DNA of 64,000 nt, from contig CBDDCC010000014.1 of NCBI GenBank assembly GCA_965225935.1, positions 124,001-188,000 of the forward strand, given 5' to 3'. Each line of letters opens with the position of its first letter. Within the stretch, counting starts at the first letter, position 1. The translations under genes were made by a program, and so were the position numbers. The notes under the pieces are model-generated. The model was not told the DNA's origin, did no database searches, and worked only from the letters and a program-made list of their open reading frames with translations. Positions 46,295 through 54,903 of this stretch are shown piece after piece. This DNA comes from CALJXB01 sp965225935 (GTDB taxonomy: Bacteria; Pseudomonadota; Alphaproteobacteria; Kiloniellales; JAKSDN01).

Positions 46295-48283
46295 TCACAG
46301 GGCGAGGCCCAGCTTGCGGCCCTCGTAGGTGGCCATGTTGGCGAGCCGCGGGGCGACGCTGTCGCCGATGCTGTGGACCTCGAGTCCGCTGCCGGCCAGC
46401 GCGTCGGCGAGCCAGGAATTGGCCTCGTTGGTGGTGGCGAGCACCAGGGCGTCGGCCGCGACCCGTTGCTCGCTGCCGTCGCGCAGGTCCACCACCGTGG
46501 CGCCGTCGCCATGCCACTCGCGGACGGCGGACTCGGTGTAGCAGACGACCCCGAGCTCCTTGAACTTGCGGCGCAGGGGCCAGTCTGCGGTGGTGCGCGC
46601 CAGCTCCGCCGCCGCCACGGGGTAGCGGGTGACCAGGCTGACGGCGTGGCCCTGCTCCGCCAGGTGCCAGGCGGTGCCGCCGCCGTGCCAGTGGCCCAGG
46701 TCGTCCAGCAGCAGCACCCGCTCACCGAGCCGCGCCGCGCGGCCCATCACGTCCTCCACCGACCAGACGTTGCCCCGCTCCAGGCCCGGCAAGCTCTCGA
46801 ACTGGGGCAGGTCGCGCTGGAAGCCGGTCTCGGCCGGCAGCGAGCCGGTCGCCAGCACCACCGCGTCGGCGCCGAAGGTCTTCACCTCGTCGGGCTCCAG
46901 CGGTGCGTTCAGCAGCACGGTCACCTGCAGCTTCTGGAGCTGGGTCTCGTACCACTGGATGAAGTCGAGGATCTGGGCCCGGCGCGGCTGCAGGCCGGCG
47001 AGGCGGAAGCGCCCGCCGAGCTGGGGCGCCGCCTCGGCCAGGGTCACCTGGTGGCCGCGCTCGGCGGCGACCCGCGCGGCTTCGAGGCCGGCCGGCCCGC
47101 CGCCCACCACCAGCACCCGGCGGGGCCGCTCGGCCGGCGCGAAGCGGTCGCCGCCCCACTCGAACTCGCGGCCCGCCGAGGGGTTGATCAGGCAGGAGAT
47201 CCAGTAGTCCCGCGAGCGCCGGCCCCAGCACATCTGGTTGCAGGAGATGCAGGGGCGGATGTCCTCGGGCCGGCCCTCCCTGGCCTTGGTCGCCAGATGG
47301 GGGTCGGCGATCTGGCCGCGCACGATGCTCACCATGTCGGCCTGGCCGGCGCCGATCACCGCGTCGGCGTTCTCCGGCGTGCGGATGTGGCTCTCGGCCT
47401 GGACCCGGGCGTGGGTCACCGCCTGCTTCAGGGCCTCGGCGTAGGGCGCGCCCAGCTTGTCGGCGTACATGACCGTGGGCATGAGCGGGTAGAAGTCGAA
47501 ATAGCTGCCGGTGCCGCAGGTGACGTAGTCGATCAGGTCCCGCTCGTCGTGGTAGCGGGCGACCTCCTGCAGCGCCTCGAGGGAGAGGGCGACGGAGGTG
47601 CCCTCGTCGACGCTGACCGCCAGGCCGACGATGAAGTCCTCGCCGGCCATGCGCCGGATGCGCTCGCAGATCTCCCGGGAGAAGCGCATGCGGTTCTCGA
47701 AAGGGCCGCCCCAGCCATCCTCGCGCCGGTTCGACCAGGGCAGCCAGAACTGCTCGATGAGGGCGTTGTAGGCGGCGAACAGCTCGACCCCGTCGAAGCC
47801 CGCCTCCTGGGCGCGCCTAGCAGCCTGGACGAAGGATTCGATGGTCTCCTCGATTTCGGCCTCGCTCATGGCGTGGCTGCCGTCGGAATCGTGGTAGGAG
47901 GGCCGGCCCGAGGGCGACCAGTTGGGCTCGAAGGCGTTGTCCGGGTCGCCGTGGGCGCCGACGTGGTAGAGCTGGTGGATCATCACCGTGCCGAACTCGT
48001 GGCAGGCCTCGGTGATGCGCCGGAAGGCTGGGACGACGGCGTCGTCCTGGTGGCGGAAGTTGCCTCGCGTCAGCACGGCGGTGCGGTGGACTGGCACCGG
48101 CTCGACCACGATCATGGCCGCCCCGCCGCGCGCCCGCTCGCTGTAGTAGCCCAGATGCCGCTCGCCCGGCAGGCCGCCCTCGGCCATGTTGGCGGTGTGG
48201 GCGCCGAAGTTCAGCCGGTGCTTGAGCGTCTTGTGCCGCAGCGTGAGCGGCTGGAAAAGGTGGGAAAAAGGCGTCTTTGTCAC
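46295..48283 (-). CDS. Old-Yellow-Enzyme/FAD bifunctional oxidoreductase (2,4-dienoyl-CoA reductase / TMADH-type)
   Basis: The 662 residues show an N-terminal FMN-binding TIM barrel (LFQPLTLRHKTLKHRLNFGAH, QLYHVGAH), four Fe-S cysteines in CISCNQMC and the following Cys after 11 residues, and a C-terminal FAD/NAD domain with VVGGGPAGLEAARVAAERGH. This layout matches 2,4-dienoyl-CoA reductase, trimethylamine dehydrogenase and dimethylglycine/stachydrine demethylases. The exact substrate is not readable. A dmdA-like gene elsewhere in the window makes a methylated-amine role conceivable. Confidence 0.85.
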   Translation of the reverse strand: MTKTPFSHLFQPLTLRHKTLKHRLNFGAHTANMAEGGLPGERHLGYYSERARGGAAMIVVEPVPVHRTAVLTRGNFRHQDDAVVPAFRRITEACHEFGTVMIHQLYHVGAHGDPDNAFEPNWSPSGRPSYHDSDGSHAMSEAEIEETIESFVQAARRAQEAGFDGVELFAAYNALIEQFWLPWSNRREDGWGGPFENRMRFSREICERIRRMAGEDFIVGLAVSVDEGTSVALSLEALQEVARYHDERDLIDYVTCGTGSYFDFYPLMPTVMYADKLGAPYAEALKQAVTHARVQAESHIRTPENADAVIGAGQADMVSIVRGQIADPHLATKAREGRPEDIRPCISCNQMCWGRRSRDYWISCLINPSAGREFEWGGDRFAPAERPRRVLVVGGGPAGLEAARVAAERGHQVTLAEAAPQLGGRFRLAGLQPRRAQILDFIQWYETQLQKLQVTVLLNAPLEPDEVKTFGADAVVLATGSLPAETGFQRDLPQFESLPGLERGNVWSVEDVMGRAARLGERVLLLDDLGHWHGGGTAWHLAEQGHAVSLVTRYPVAAAELARTTADWPLRRKFKELGVVCYTESAVREWHGDGATVVDLRDGSEQRVAADALVLATTNEANSWLADALAGSGLEVHSIGDSVAPRLANMATYEGRKLGLAL

Positions 48284-48381
48284 GGCCCGAGCCTCCCTGG
48301 CGCGGCTTCGGATCGGCCACGCTCAAGGCGACACTAACCGATCGCGTGAACGCAGGGGAGGGGCCTTCTAAGGCCGGCCAC

Positions 48382-50526
48382 CTACTCGCAGTGGGCGCCG
48401 AAGAAGGAGACCTGGCAGTGCTCGGCGAACCAGTTCGCCAGGTCGCCGGGCACGGCGGCCCAGGCGGCGCCCAGGCCCATGAGGGCGAGCGCCATGATCT
48501 GGTAGAGGAGGGGCACCCAGCTCTTGCGCTCCACCCCGTTGCACCAGATCGACTTGATTTCCAGATAGGGCATGGGCGCGCGCCGGTACCAGCCCTCGAC
48601 CGTCACTTCCTGGCCGTTGTACTCGCCGGCCCGCAAGAGGCCGAAGAAGAACTCCCAGATCCGCAAGGGCTGGCGGTAGTCGAGGAAGATGATGCCGGTC
48701 GAATCCCGCATCACGAAGTCTTCGGAGAAGATGTAGCCCGGCACGCCGCGCCCGATCACCGTGCCGCGCAGGGTGCAGGGCACCGGCCGCACGGCGGAGA
48801 CCTTCACGCACTTGAGTAGTGCCGCCACGCTCATGTCGGCGAAGATGTCGCCGCGGTAGACGAAGAGGTAGCGGGTCAGCATGGCGAGGCCGACGGCGAT
48901 CATGGTGACGGGGATGATCTGGTCCAGCATGCCGGTCCGGCCCCAGAGCCCGAGGCCGGCGAAGACGCTCGGCACGCCGACGAGGGCGATGGTCGGCAGC
49001 AGGTGGATCACGATGTCCACCAGGAACTCGTCCCAGTAGGACTCCGGCCGCTCGTCGGTGAAGGCCACGTAGGGCGCCTTGCCCATGTGGAGCGCCTGGT
49101 TGGAGAGAAACTGCAGGCGCTTGGCGACCAGGGGATGGGTCGAGTGCAGCTCGTACCACTTGGCCCAGGGGTTCCAGAGGTCCCAGCGCATGGCGCCGGT
49201 CAGGTTTTCCTCGTTGATGACGCCGCCCCGGGTATCGCCCCGGGTATCGCCCTGGCCGTCGTCCGTGTCGGCGCTGGTCAACGCGAGGGACTGGGCCGCG
49301 CCGGCGTCGAAGATGCCCATGGCGCCCACCGCGTCGACCCGCTTGTGCTTTTCTTCCTTCTCCTCGTCCACCTTCTGGGCCGCCAGGCCGTAGGCGATCT
49401 TGACGAGTGCGCTGGCGAGCTTGCCCGGCTTGCCGGTCGCCTCGCCGGCGAAGCGGTCGGCGTGGTACTCGCGGGTGCGCGAGAACCAGAGCACCATGTA
49501 TTCGCTGACGATGTAGAGGAGGTAGGCGCCGATGGCGACGGTCGCGACGCCGCTCTTCTCCTTGCCGTCGCCGTTGGAGTCGGCCGAGGCCTCCATGAGG
49601 GAGCGGTAGAGGTAGTAGAGCAGCAGGGGGACCAGCTGGGCGATGGTCATGAGGGCCATGTCCCAGTGGACCGCGTGGCCGACCTCGTGGGCGACCACCG
49701 CCTCCACCTCCTCGGGCTCCAAGAGGTCCAGGATGCCGCGCGAGAGCACGATGCGGGCGTTGCCCGGCACGTGGCCGTAGGTGAAGGCCTGGGGCGCGCC
49801 GTCGTCGATCAGCAGGAAGCGGGGATGCGAGATGTCCTTGGACCGGCAGAGACGCTCGACGAAGCCGCGCAGGTGGCCCGGCAGCTCATGGTGCTCCAGC
49901 CTGCGGGTCTGGTAGAGCCAGCGCAGGGAGAGGTCCATGAAGAAGGGGCCCAGCAGGAACTGCAGCAACACGACGAAGATGCCGATGCCGACGGCGAGAT
50001 CCAGGTTGACGCCAGCGAACTCGACTGCGGCGATGACGGCGAGCCCCAGTATCCCGTACATGCCGGCGAGCGTCAGGGTGGAGCGCAGGAAGAGGTTGGG
50101 GAGCGGCATGAGGGTCCGCGCCGCGCCGCTCGCCGCCGCCAGGCTCGCCTGGCCGGAGCCGAACCGCCGGTCGGACATGCGGCTGCCGTCGAAGCTGATC
50201 CCGTTTTCCTTGCCCTGGATCGCCTTCACGGCGTCCCTGCCGAGCCACAGACCGCCCGACTTGAGGCAATGCAGCATTTCCACGCCGCCGTCGTAGGCCA
50301 GGCGGTTCATGGCCTCGCCGGTCGTGGGCGAAGGGCTGTCGCTGGGCTCGGGGTGCTGCAGGGCCTCGACGAAATGCTTGCGGACCGGCTGTGGGTCGCG
50401 GGCCAGCTGGAACAGCTCACCCCGGTCGAGCCAGACGCCGCCGCAAGACTCGCAGCGGTCGATGACGACGCCGGACTTGGTCAGGACGGGCTGCAGCTTC
50501 CCGCGATCTCGTTGGGGGCACTGCAC
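48382..50526 (-). CDS. M48-family membrane metalloprotease with N-terminal TFIIB-type zinc ribbon
   Basis: The 714 residues begin with a zinc-ribbon-like segment (DRCESCGGVWLDRGEL, residues 23-38); the first CxxC reads CPQR, so one ligand is lost. A second, degenerate copy follows (HCLKSGGLWLGRD). Two helices (about 150-200) precede the M48 peptidase with HEVGH at 280-284 and a downstream EYHADRFAGE zinc glutamate. Three or four more helices and a soluble region lie C-terminal (from about 500). HtpX/M48 enzymes degrade damaged membrane proteins. Confidence 0.85.
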   Translation of the reverse strand: MQCPQRDRGKLQPVLTKSGVVIDRCESCGGVWLDRGELFQLARDPQPVRKHFVEALQHPEPSDSPSPTTGEAMNRLAYDGGVEMLHCLKSGGLWLGRDAVKAIQGKENGISFDGSRMSDRRFGSGQASLAAASGAARTLMPLPNLFLRSTLTLAGMYGILGLAVIAAVEFAGVNLDLAVGIGIFVVLLQFLLGPFFMDLSLRWLYQTRRLEHHELPGHLRGFVERLCRSKDISHPRFLLIDDGAPQAFTYGHVPGNARIVLSRGILDLLEPEEVEAVVAHEVGHAVHWDMALMTIAQLVPLLLYYLYRSLMEASADSNGDGKEKSGVATVAIGAYLLYIVSEYMVLWFSRTREYHADRFAGEATGKPGKLASALVKIAYGLAAQKVDEEKEEKHKRVDAVGAMGIFDAGAAQSLALTSADTDDGQGDTRGDTRGGVINEENLTGAMRWDLWNPWAKWYELHSTHPLVAKRLQFLSNQALHMGKAPYVAFTDERPESYWDEFLVDIVIHLLPTIALVGVPSVFAGLGLWGRTGMLDQIIPVTMIAVGLAMLTRYLFVYRGDIFADMSVAALLKCVKVSAVRPVPCTLRGTVIGRGVPGYIFSEDFVMRDSTGIIFLDYRQPLRIWEFFFGLLRAGEYNGQEVTVEGWYRRAPMPYLEIKSIWCNGVERKSWVPLLYQIMALALMGLGAAWAAVPGDLANWFAEHCQVSFFGAHCE

Positions 50527-50686
50527 GAGGGGCCCTCCGCTGCTGCTGATGCGCCCGGACGGCGGCGCCGGGATCGCAACTCAAGGAGGGATCGGAAGAG
50601 CCACCGTCGGGTTCCGCCACTCTAGTCTGTGGCTTGTTAAGTATCGGTAAGGGCGGAGGCCGAAGACGCGGCGATATTCACTTGGA

Positions 50687-50702
50687 AGATCAATAATGAT
50701 CT
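50687..50702. promoter_or_regulatory. AGATCA/TGATCT palindrome in the M48 promoter region
   Basis: AGATCA (50687-50692) and TGATCT (50697-50702) are perfect arms around ATAA, inside the AT-rich part of the 220-bp gap upstream of the M48 gene. On the minus strand TTGAAA and CATTAT, 16 bp apart, can be read as a promoter whose -10 lies over the palindrome. Possible operator. Confidence 0.4.
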
Positions 50703-50746
50703 ATAATTATCTGCTTTCAAACGATCTATTCTTGAGTTGACGCGAC

Positions 50747-52429
50747 CTACTCCGCGCTCTGCAGCTCTTCCAGTCGGCCCTTTAGCCAGGCGTGCTCCTC
50801 GGACTCCTGCGGCAGCTGGTCGAGCAGACGGCGCCAATAGAGATCGGCCGCGGCCGCGTCGCCCTGGCGGCGTGAGGCCTCGCCCAGATAGTAGAGCGCG
50901 TCCCGGTTCATGGGGTCGCGGGCGACGACCCGCTCCAGGCGCGTGACGGCCTCCGACGGCGCGCCGGAGGGCTCGGCCTCGATCAGCGCCGCCGCGTAGT
51001 CGAGCTGGGCCGTCAAGTCGTCGGGCAGCAGCTCGGCCGCGCGGCCGTAGGCCTCGGCGGCCTTCTCAGGCTGGCCCAGGACGCCGTAGGAGCGGCCCAG
51101 CATGCGCCAGCCCTCGACATCGTCCGGCTCCTCCTCGAGGCGCGCGGCGAGACCGTCGACCATGCCGCGGATCATCTCCTGCTGCTCGTCGGGGCTCATC
51201 TCGGAGGCGGCTTCGATGTCGGCGGCGCTGGGACCGCGCTGGCCGCTGTCGCCGGTGCCAGCGGTCTCCGCCGGCGCGTCGGCCAGCCCCAGGGCGGCCG
51301 CCACCTGGCGCAGCTGCTGCTGCACGAAGGGCGCCCCGGCGTAGACCTCCGCGGCCTGGTCCAGGGCCGCGCGGGCGCCCTCCGGATCGTCCAGCTTGAC
51401 GCGCAGGCGGGCCAGCGCGATCCAGCCTTGGTAGTCCTTGGGATCTTCCGCCAGGCGGGCGGCGAGACGCTCCGCCTCGGCCCGACGGGCGGCCGGGTCC
51501 TTCTGTTCCGCCGCGGCCAGCAGGTCCGCCGGGTCAAGCTCCAGGCTCTCGGCCCAGGCCGTGATCTGCTGGCGCACGCCCTCTGCCCAGGGCGCGCCCG
51601 GCGGCGCATCGGACAGCAGGGCCACCAGGTCGTCGATGGCCTCCCGGCGCTTGCCGTCCTGGTCGCGGGCGAGCGCCAGGAAGAAGCGCGCGCGGGCGTC
51701 CTGGGGGTTGCCGACAAGGACCTCTTCGAAGCTCCGTCTCGCCGCCTCGGTCACCACGCCGCCAGCCACCATGACCTGGGCCTCGCCGAGGGCCGAGCGG
51801 ACGGTGCTCAGGCTCTCGTCGAGCGCGAGCGCTTGAGTGTAGGCTCCGATCGATTCGTCATACTGGCCCAGCATGAAGGTGGTGCGGCCCAGGTTGATCC
51901 AGCCCTGAAGATCATTGGGGTCTTCGGCCAGGCGCTCTCGCAGCTGGCTCATCATGGTCTCCACGTCGGGCAGGGTGCCCGCTTCGCCGCCCATTGGGCC
52001 GCCCATCTCGCCGCCCACATGACCCTGGGCCAGGCTGCCGTCCCCACCCTGGCGTTCGGCGAAGGGCCGGCTCTCGGTCCCCGGGCTGCCGAGCCAGAGA
52101 TAGAGGCCGATGGCGGCCAGCGGCAGGGCGATCGCCGCGCCGACGGGCAGCCAGGGCCAGCTTTGCCGACCGGCGGCCGCCGGGCCCCCGCCGCGAGCGG
52201 CGTCGGCCGCCAGCATGCGGCGCTGGACCTCGAGGCGGGCGGACTCGACCTCCGCCTCGCCGAGCACGCCGCGCTCACGGTCGCGCTCCAGCTCCTCGAG
52301 CTGGGCGCGGTAGACCGCCAGGTCGTGCTCGGCGGCGTCGGGAAGCTCGCGCTCCCTCGGCCGCACGCCGACCAGCAGCACCGCCACAACCACGGCACAC
52401 AGGGCGCCAAGAATTATCCAAAGCAGCAT
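50747..52429 (-). CDS. ccmI: CcmI-like cytochrome c biogenesis protein with TPRs
   Basis: I place the start at the ATG at 52429, where MLLWIILGALCAVVVAVLL begins a membrane anchor; the open frame upstream is unlike protein. The 560-residue product has a second helix (WLPVGAAIALPLAAIGLYLW, about 92-111) after a cytoplasmic coiled-coil loop, then periplasmic TPRs (GWINLGRTTFMLGQYDESIG and similar) to the end. CcmI holds apocytochrome c for haem ligation. It is orphaned from other ccm genes here. Confidence 0.85.
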   Translation of the reverse strand: MLLWIILGALCAVVVAVLLVGVRPRERELPDAAEHDLAVYRAQLEELERDRERGVLGEAEVESARLEVQRRMLAADAARGGGPAAAGRQSWPWLPVGAAIALPLAAIGLYLWLGSPGTESRPFAERQGGDGSLAQGHVGGEMGGPMGGEAGTLPDVETMMSQLRERLAEDPNDLQGWINLGRTTFMLGQYDESIGAYTQALALDESLSTVRSALGEAQVMVAGGVVTEAARRSFEEVLVGNPQDARARFFLALARDQDGKRREAIDDLVALLSDAPPGAPWAEGVRQQITAWAESLELDPADLLAAAEQKDPAARRAEAERLAARLAEDPKDYQGWIALARLRVKLDDPEGARAALDQAAEVYAGAPFVQQQLRQVAAALGLADAPAETAGTGDSGQRGPSAADIEAASEMSPDEQQEMIRGMVDGLAARLEEEPDDVEGWRMLGRSYGVLGQPEKAAEAYGRAAELLPDDLTAQLDYAAALIEAEPSGAPSEAVTRLERVVARDPMNRDALYYLGEASRRQGDAAAADLYWRRLLDQLPQESEEHAWLKGRLEELQSAE

Positions 52430-52584
52430 TGCGCCAAGAGAACTGAAGAGTACTGGCTGCCTACTTAGGGCCTGCGCACCTGGCGGGCAAGCGGCAAGGC
52501 GGAAGTCCGCCTGCAGAGATCCTTGCGAAGCCCTTTCCCATGAATAGAAATGCGCCACCCTTCTGGCAGTTCCGAGGAACGATC

Positions 52585-53811
52585 ATGGACGCCGCCGCCG
52601 TCTACCAAGTCCAGCCGATCCACGTGCTCATGCTCAGCGTCCTGGTGCTCTATCTCGGCCTCTGGCTCAACCGCCGGATCCGTTTCCTGCACGAGAACTT
52701 CATTCCCCCGGCGGTGACCGGCGGGCTCATCTGCAGCGCCCTGGTCGCCCTGGTCTACGCGGCGGCGGATCTCGAGATCGATTTCGACATGCAGATCCGG
52801 GACGCCCTGCTGCTGGTCTTCTTCAGCACCATCGGCCTGTCGGCCAAGTTGCGCACGCTCGCCGCCGGGGGCAAGGCGCTCGCCATCCTGGTGGTCATCG
52901 CGGCCCTCTTCCTGATGCTGCAGAACGCGACGGGCGTGGGGATCGCGCTCCTGCTCGGCGCCCATCCGGGCTACGGGCTGATGGGCGGCAGCATCTCCTT
53001 CGCCGGTGGCCACGGGACCGCCATCGCCTGGGGCCGCGAGGCGGAGGCCGCGGGGCTGGCCGGGGCGGGCATGGTGGGCATCGCCTTCGCCACCTTCGGG
53101 CTGGTCGCCGGGGGCCTGCTGGGCGGGCCGGTGGCGCGCCGCCTGATGGGCAAGCGCGACCTCCAGGCCGACCGGAGCGAGACAGGGGCCGCGCCCGCTC
53201 CGAAGACCGCGGCAGAGGCGGGGGAGAAGAGCGGCGAGGAGGTGCTCTTCAACATCCTGACCGCCATCCTGGTGCTCGCCGTCTGCGTCGCCGTCGGCGA
53301 CACGGTGAACCGCTACCTCTTCGACAGGGGTGTGCTGCTGCCGGGCTTCCTCACCTCCATGTTCGTCGGCATCGTCATCACCAACCTGGCCGACGTGCTG
53401 AACTTCCGGATACACCGCAAGACCATCGAGGGGTTCGGCGAGGTGGCGCTCAACCTCTTCCTCGCCATGAGCCTGATGAGCATGAAGCTCTGGAGCCTGG
53501 CCGGGGCCGCCGGGCCGATCCTCTTCGTGCTCATGGTTCAGATGCTGGTGATCGCTCTTTTCGTGAGCCTGGTGGTGTTCCGCGTCATGGGGCGGGACTA
53601 CGACGCCTGCGTGATCTCCGCCGGCTTCGTCGGTTTGGGGCTGGGCGCGACGCCGGTCGCCATCGCCAACATGGACGCCCTGACCAGCCGCTACGGCCCG
53701 TCCCCGAAGGCCTTCTTGGTGGTGCCGCTGGTGGGCGCCTTCTTCGTCGACCTGCTGAACGCGGCCGTCATCAAGTTCTACATCGGCATCATCAGCGGCT
53801 GGCTGCTGTGA
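52585..53811 (+). CDS. gltS: Sodium/glutamate symporter
   Basis: The ATG at 52585 follows GAGGAACGATC; an ATG 45 bp upstream is less likely. The 408 residues have about ten helices in two repeats: ENFIPPAVTGGLICSALVAL near the N-terminus, GGSISFAGGHGTAIAWG and GLGLGATPVAIANMDALT. GltS imports glutamate with Na+. It is divergent from ccmI. Confidence 0.92.
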   Translation: MDAAAVYQVQPIHVLMLSVLVLYLGLWLNRRIRFLHENFIPPAVTGGLICSALVALVYAAADLEIDFDMQIRDALLLVFFSTIGLSAKLRTLAAGGKALAILVVIAALFLMLQNATGVGIALLLGAHPGYGLMGGSISFAGGHGTAIAWGREAEAAGLAGAGMVGIAFATFGLVAGGLLGGPVARRLMGKRDLQADRSETGAAPAPKTAAEAGEKSGEEVLFNILTAILVLAVCVAVGDTVNRYLFDRGVLLPGFLTSMFVGIVITNLADVLNFRIHRKTIEGFGEVALNLFLAMSLMSMKLWSLAGAAGPILFVLMVQMLVIALFVSLVVFRVMGRDYDACVISAGFVGLGLGATPVAIANMDALTSRYGPSPKAFLVVPLVGAFFVDLLNAAVIKFYIGIISGWLL

Positions 53812-53826
53812 CGGCCCGGTTCCGGG

Positions 53827-54000
53827 CTTGCCCGGATATCTCACCAGGATAGGGGCGTCATCGCGCCGGGCGGGGCCGCTTGGCCGACAGCCCGCGTCAA
53901 AGCCCTTGCCCGATACCCCACATCGCGCTGCAGGCTTTTCCTAGTCTGTAGGCCAATCGGCCTCCGTGCCGCCCCTATCCTGGTGAGAAATCCGGGCTAG
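53827..54000. repeat. 174-bp element bounded by 30-bp inverted repeats
   Basis: The left arm (53827-53856) and the reverse complement of the right arm (53971-54000) agree at 28 of 30 positions, including an uninterrupted TCTCACCAGGATAGGGGC. The 114-bp interior has no ORF I can support. It sits between the convergent gltS and methyltransferase genes. It could be a MITE, a palindromic dispersed repeat or a two-way terminator. A target-site duplication is not obvious. Confidence 0.6.
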
Positions 54001-54002
54001 GG

Positions 54003-54839
54003 TCACCCGGGGCGCCGGGCCAGCAGGAAGGTGATCTGGCCGAGCAGCGGACGCTCGGCGTCCTGTTCGCGGAGGAAGGCCTCGAGCCCACCCTCGGCCT
54101 CGAGCGAGCGGAGCTTGGCCAGGCTGCGCTCCAGCTCGTCCTCGCTCAGCTCGGCCCAGAAGGAATCGCCGTTGCGCCAGGCCGGGTCGAAGGGCCCGCG
54201 CGGGTCGAAATAGGCCTCGCCCTGGCAGGCGGCGTCGAGCGGCGCGTGGCTGCCGCCGTAGACCAGGCCCGCCTCGCCAAGGAAGCGCTCGATGGTCTCC
54301 AAAGGCGCGAAGCGGCGGCAATAGCGCTCGGTGGCGTCGGGCACCAGGCGCCAGTACCAGTAGGCCCGGCGAAGCTGCTCCCGGCTGCAGGTGTTGATCA
54401 CCAGGGCGCCGCCGGGCCGCAGCACCCGCGCGAACTCGCCGATGGCCCGGCGCAGCACCGGAAAGGACTCGTCCCCACCGCCGTCCAGGTGGTGCAGCAC
54501 CTGGTTGGTCATGACGGCGTCGAAGCGCGCGTCCTCGAACGGCAGCTCGGCGATCGAGCCTTGGTGGAAGGCGATGCGGCCTGCCGCGGCCTCGTCCGCC
54601 AGCTTGGCGGCGGCCTGGGAGAGCATGCCGGGACTGAGGTCGATGGCGTCGATGTGCCCGACACGGCCGGCCACGGCCTGGGCATAGGCCCCGGTGCCGC
54701 AGCCGGCGTCGAGCAGCGCCACCTGGTCGAGGGGTCGGTCCAGTCCGGCGAGGCAGCCCAGGATGATCTCAGAGCCGATCGGCCGGCGGGTCATGTCGTA
54801 GTCCGGGCTGACCCGGTCATAGGGGGTGAAGGTGCTCAT
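54003..54839 (-). CDS. Class I SAM-dependent methyltransferase
   Basis: The 278 residues show motif I LLDAGCGTGAYAQAVAG, the acidic residue IDLSPGML and the motif IV region VMTNQVLHHLDGG, then a helical C-terminal part. It is a ubiE/Methyltransf_11-type enzyme; the substrate is unknown. It lies 64 bp downstream of the SABATH-like gene, so the two may work on one pathway. Confidence 0.85.
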   Translation of the reverse strand: MSTFTPYDRVSPDYDMTRRPIGSEIILGCLAGLDRPLDQVALLDAGCGTGAYAQAVAGRVGHIDAIDLSPGMLSQAAAKLADEAAAGRIAFHQGSIAELPFEDARFDAVMTNQVLHHLDGGGDESFPVLRRAIGEFARVLRPGGALVINTCSREQLRRAYWYWRLVPDATERYCRRFAPLETIERFLGEAGLVYGGSHAPLDAACQGEAYFDPRGPFDPAWRNGDSFWAELSEDELERSLAKLRSLEAEGGLEAFLREQDAERPLLGQITFLLARRPG

Positions 54840-54903
54840 GGCGTCCAGTCGATGGCGTGTCCTGGGTGGTGGTGGCGGCGGTCTCGGGCCTCCATCCGGC
54901 GTC

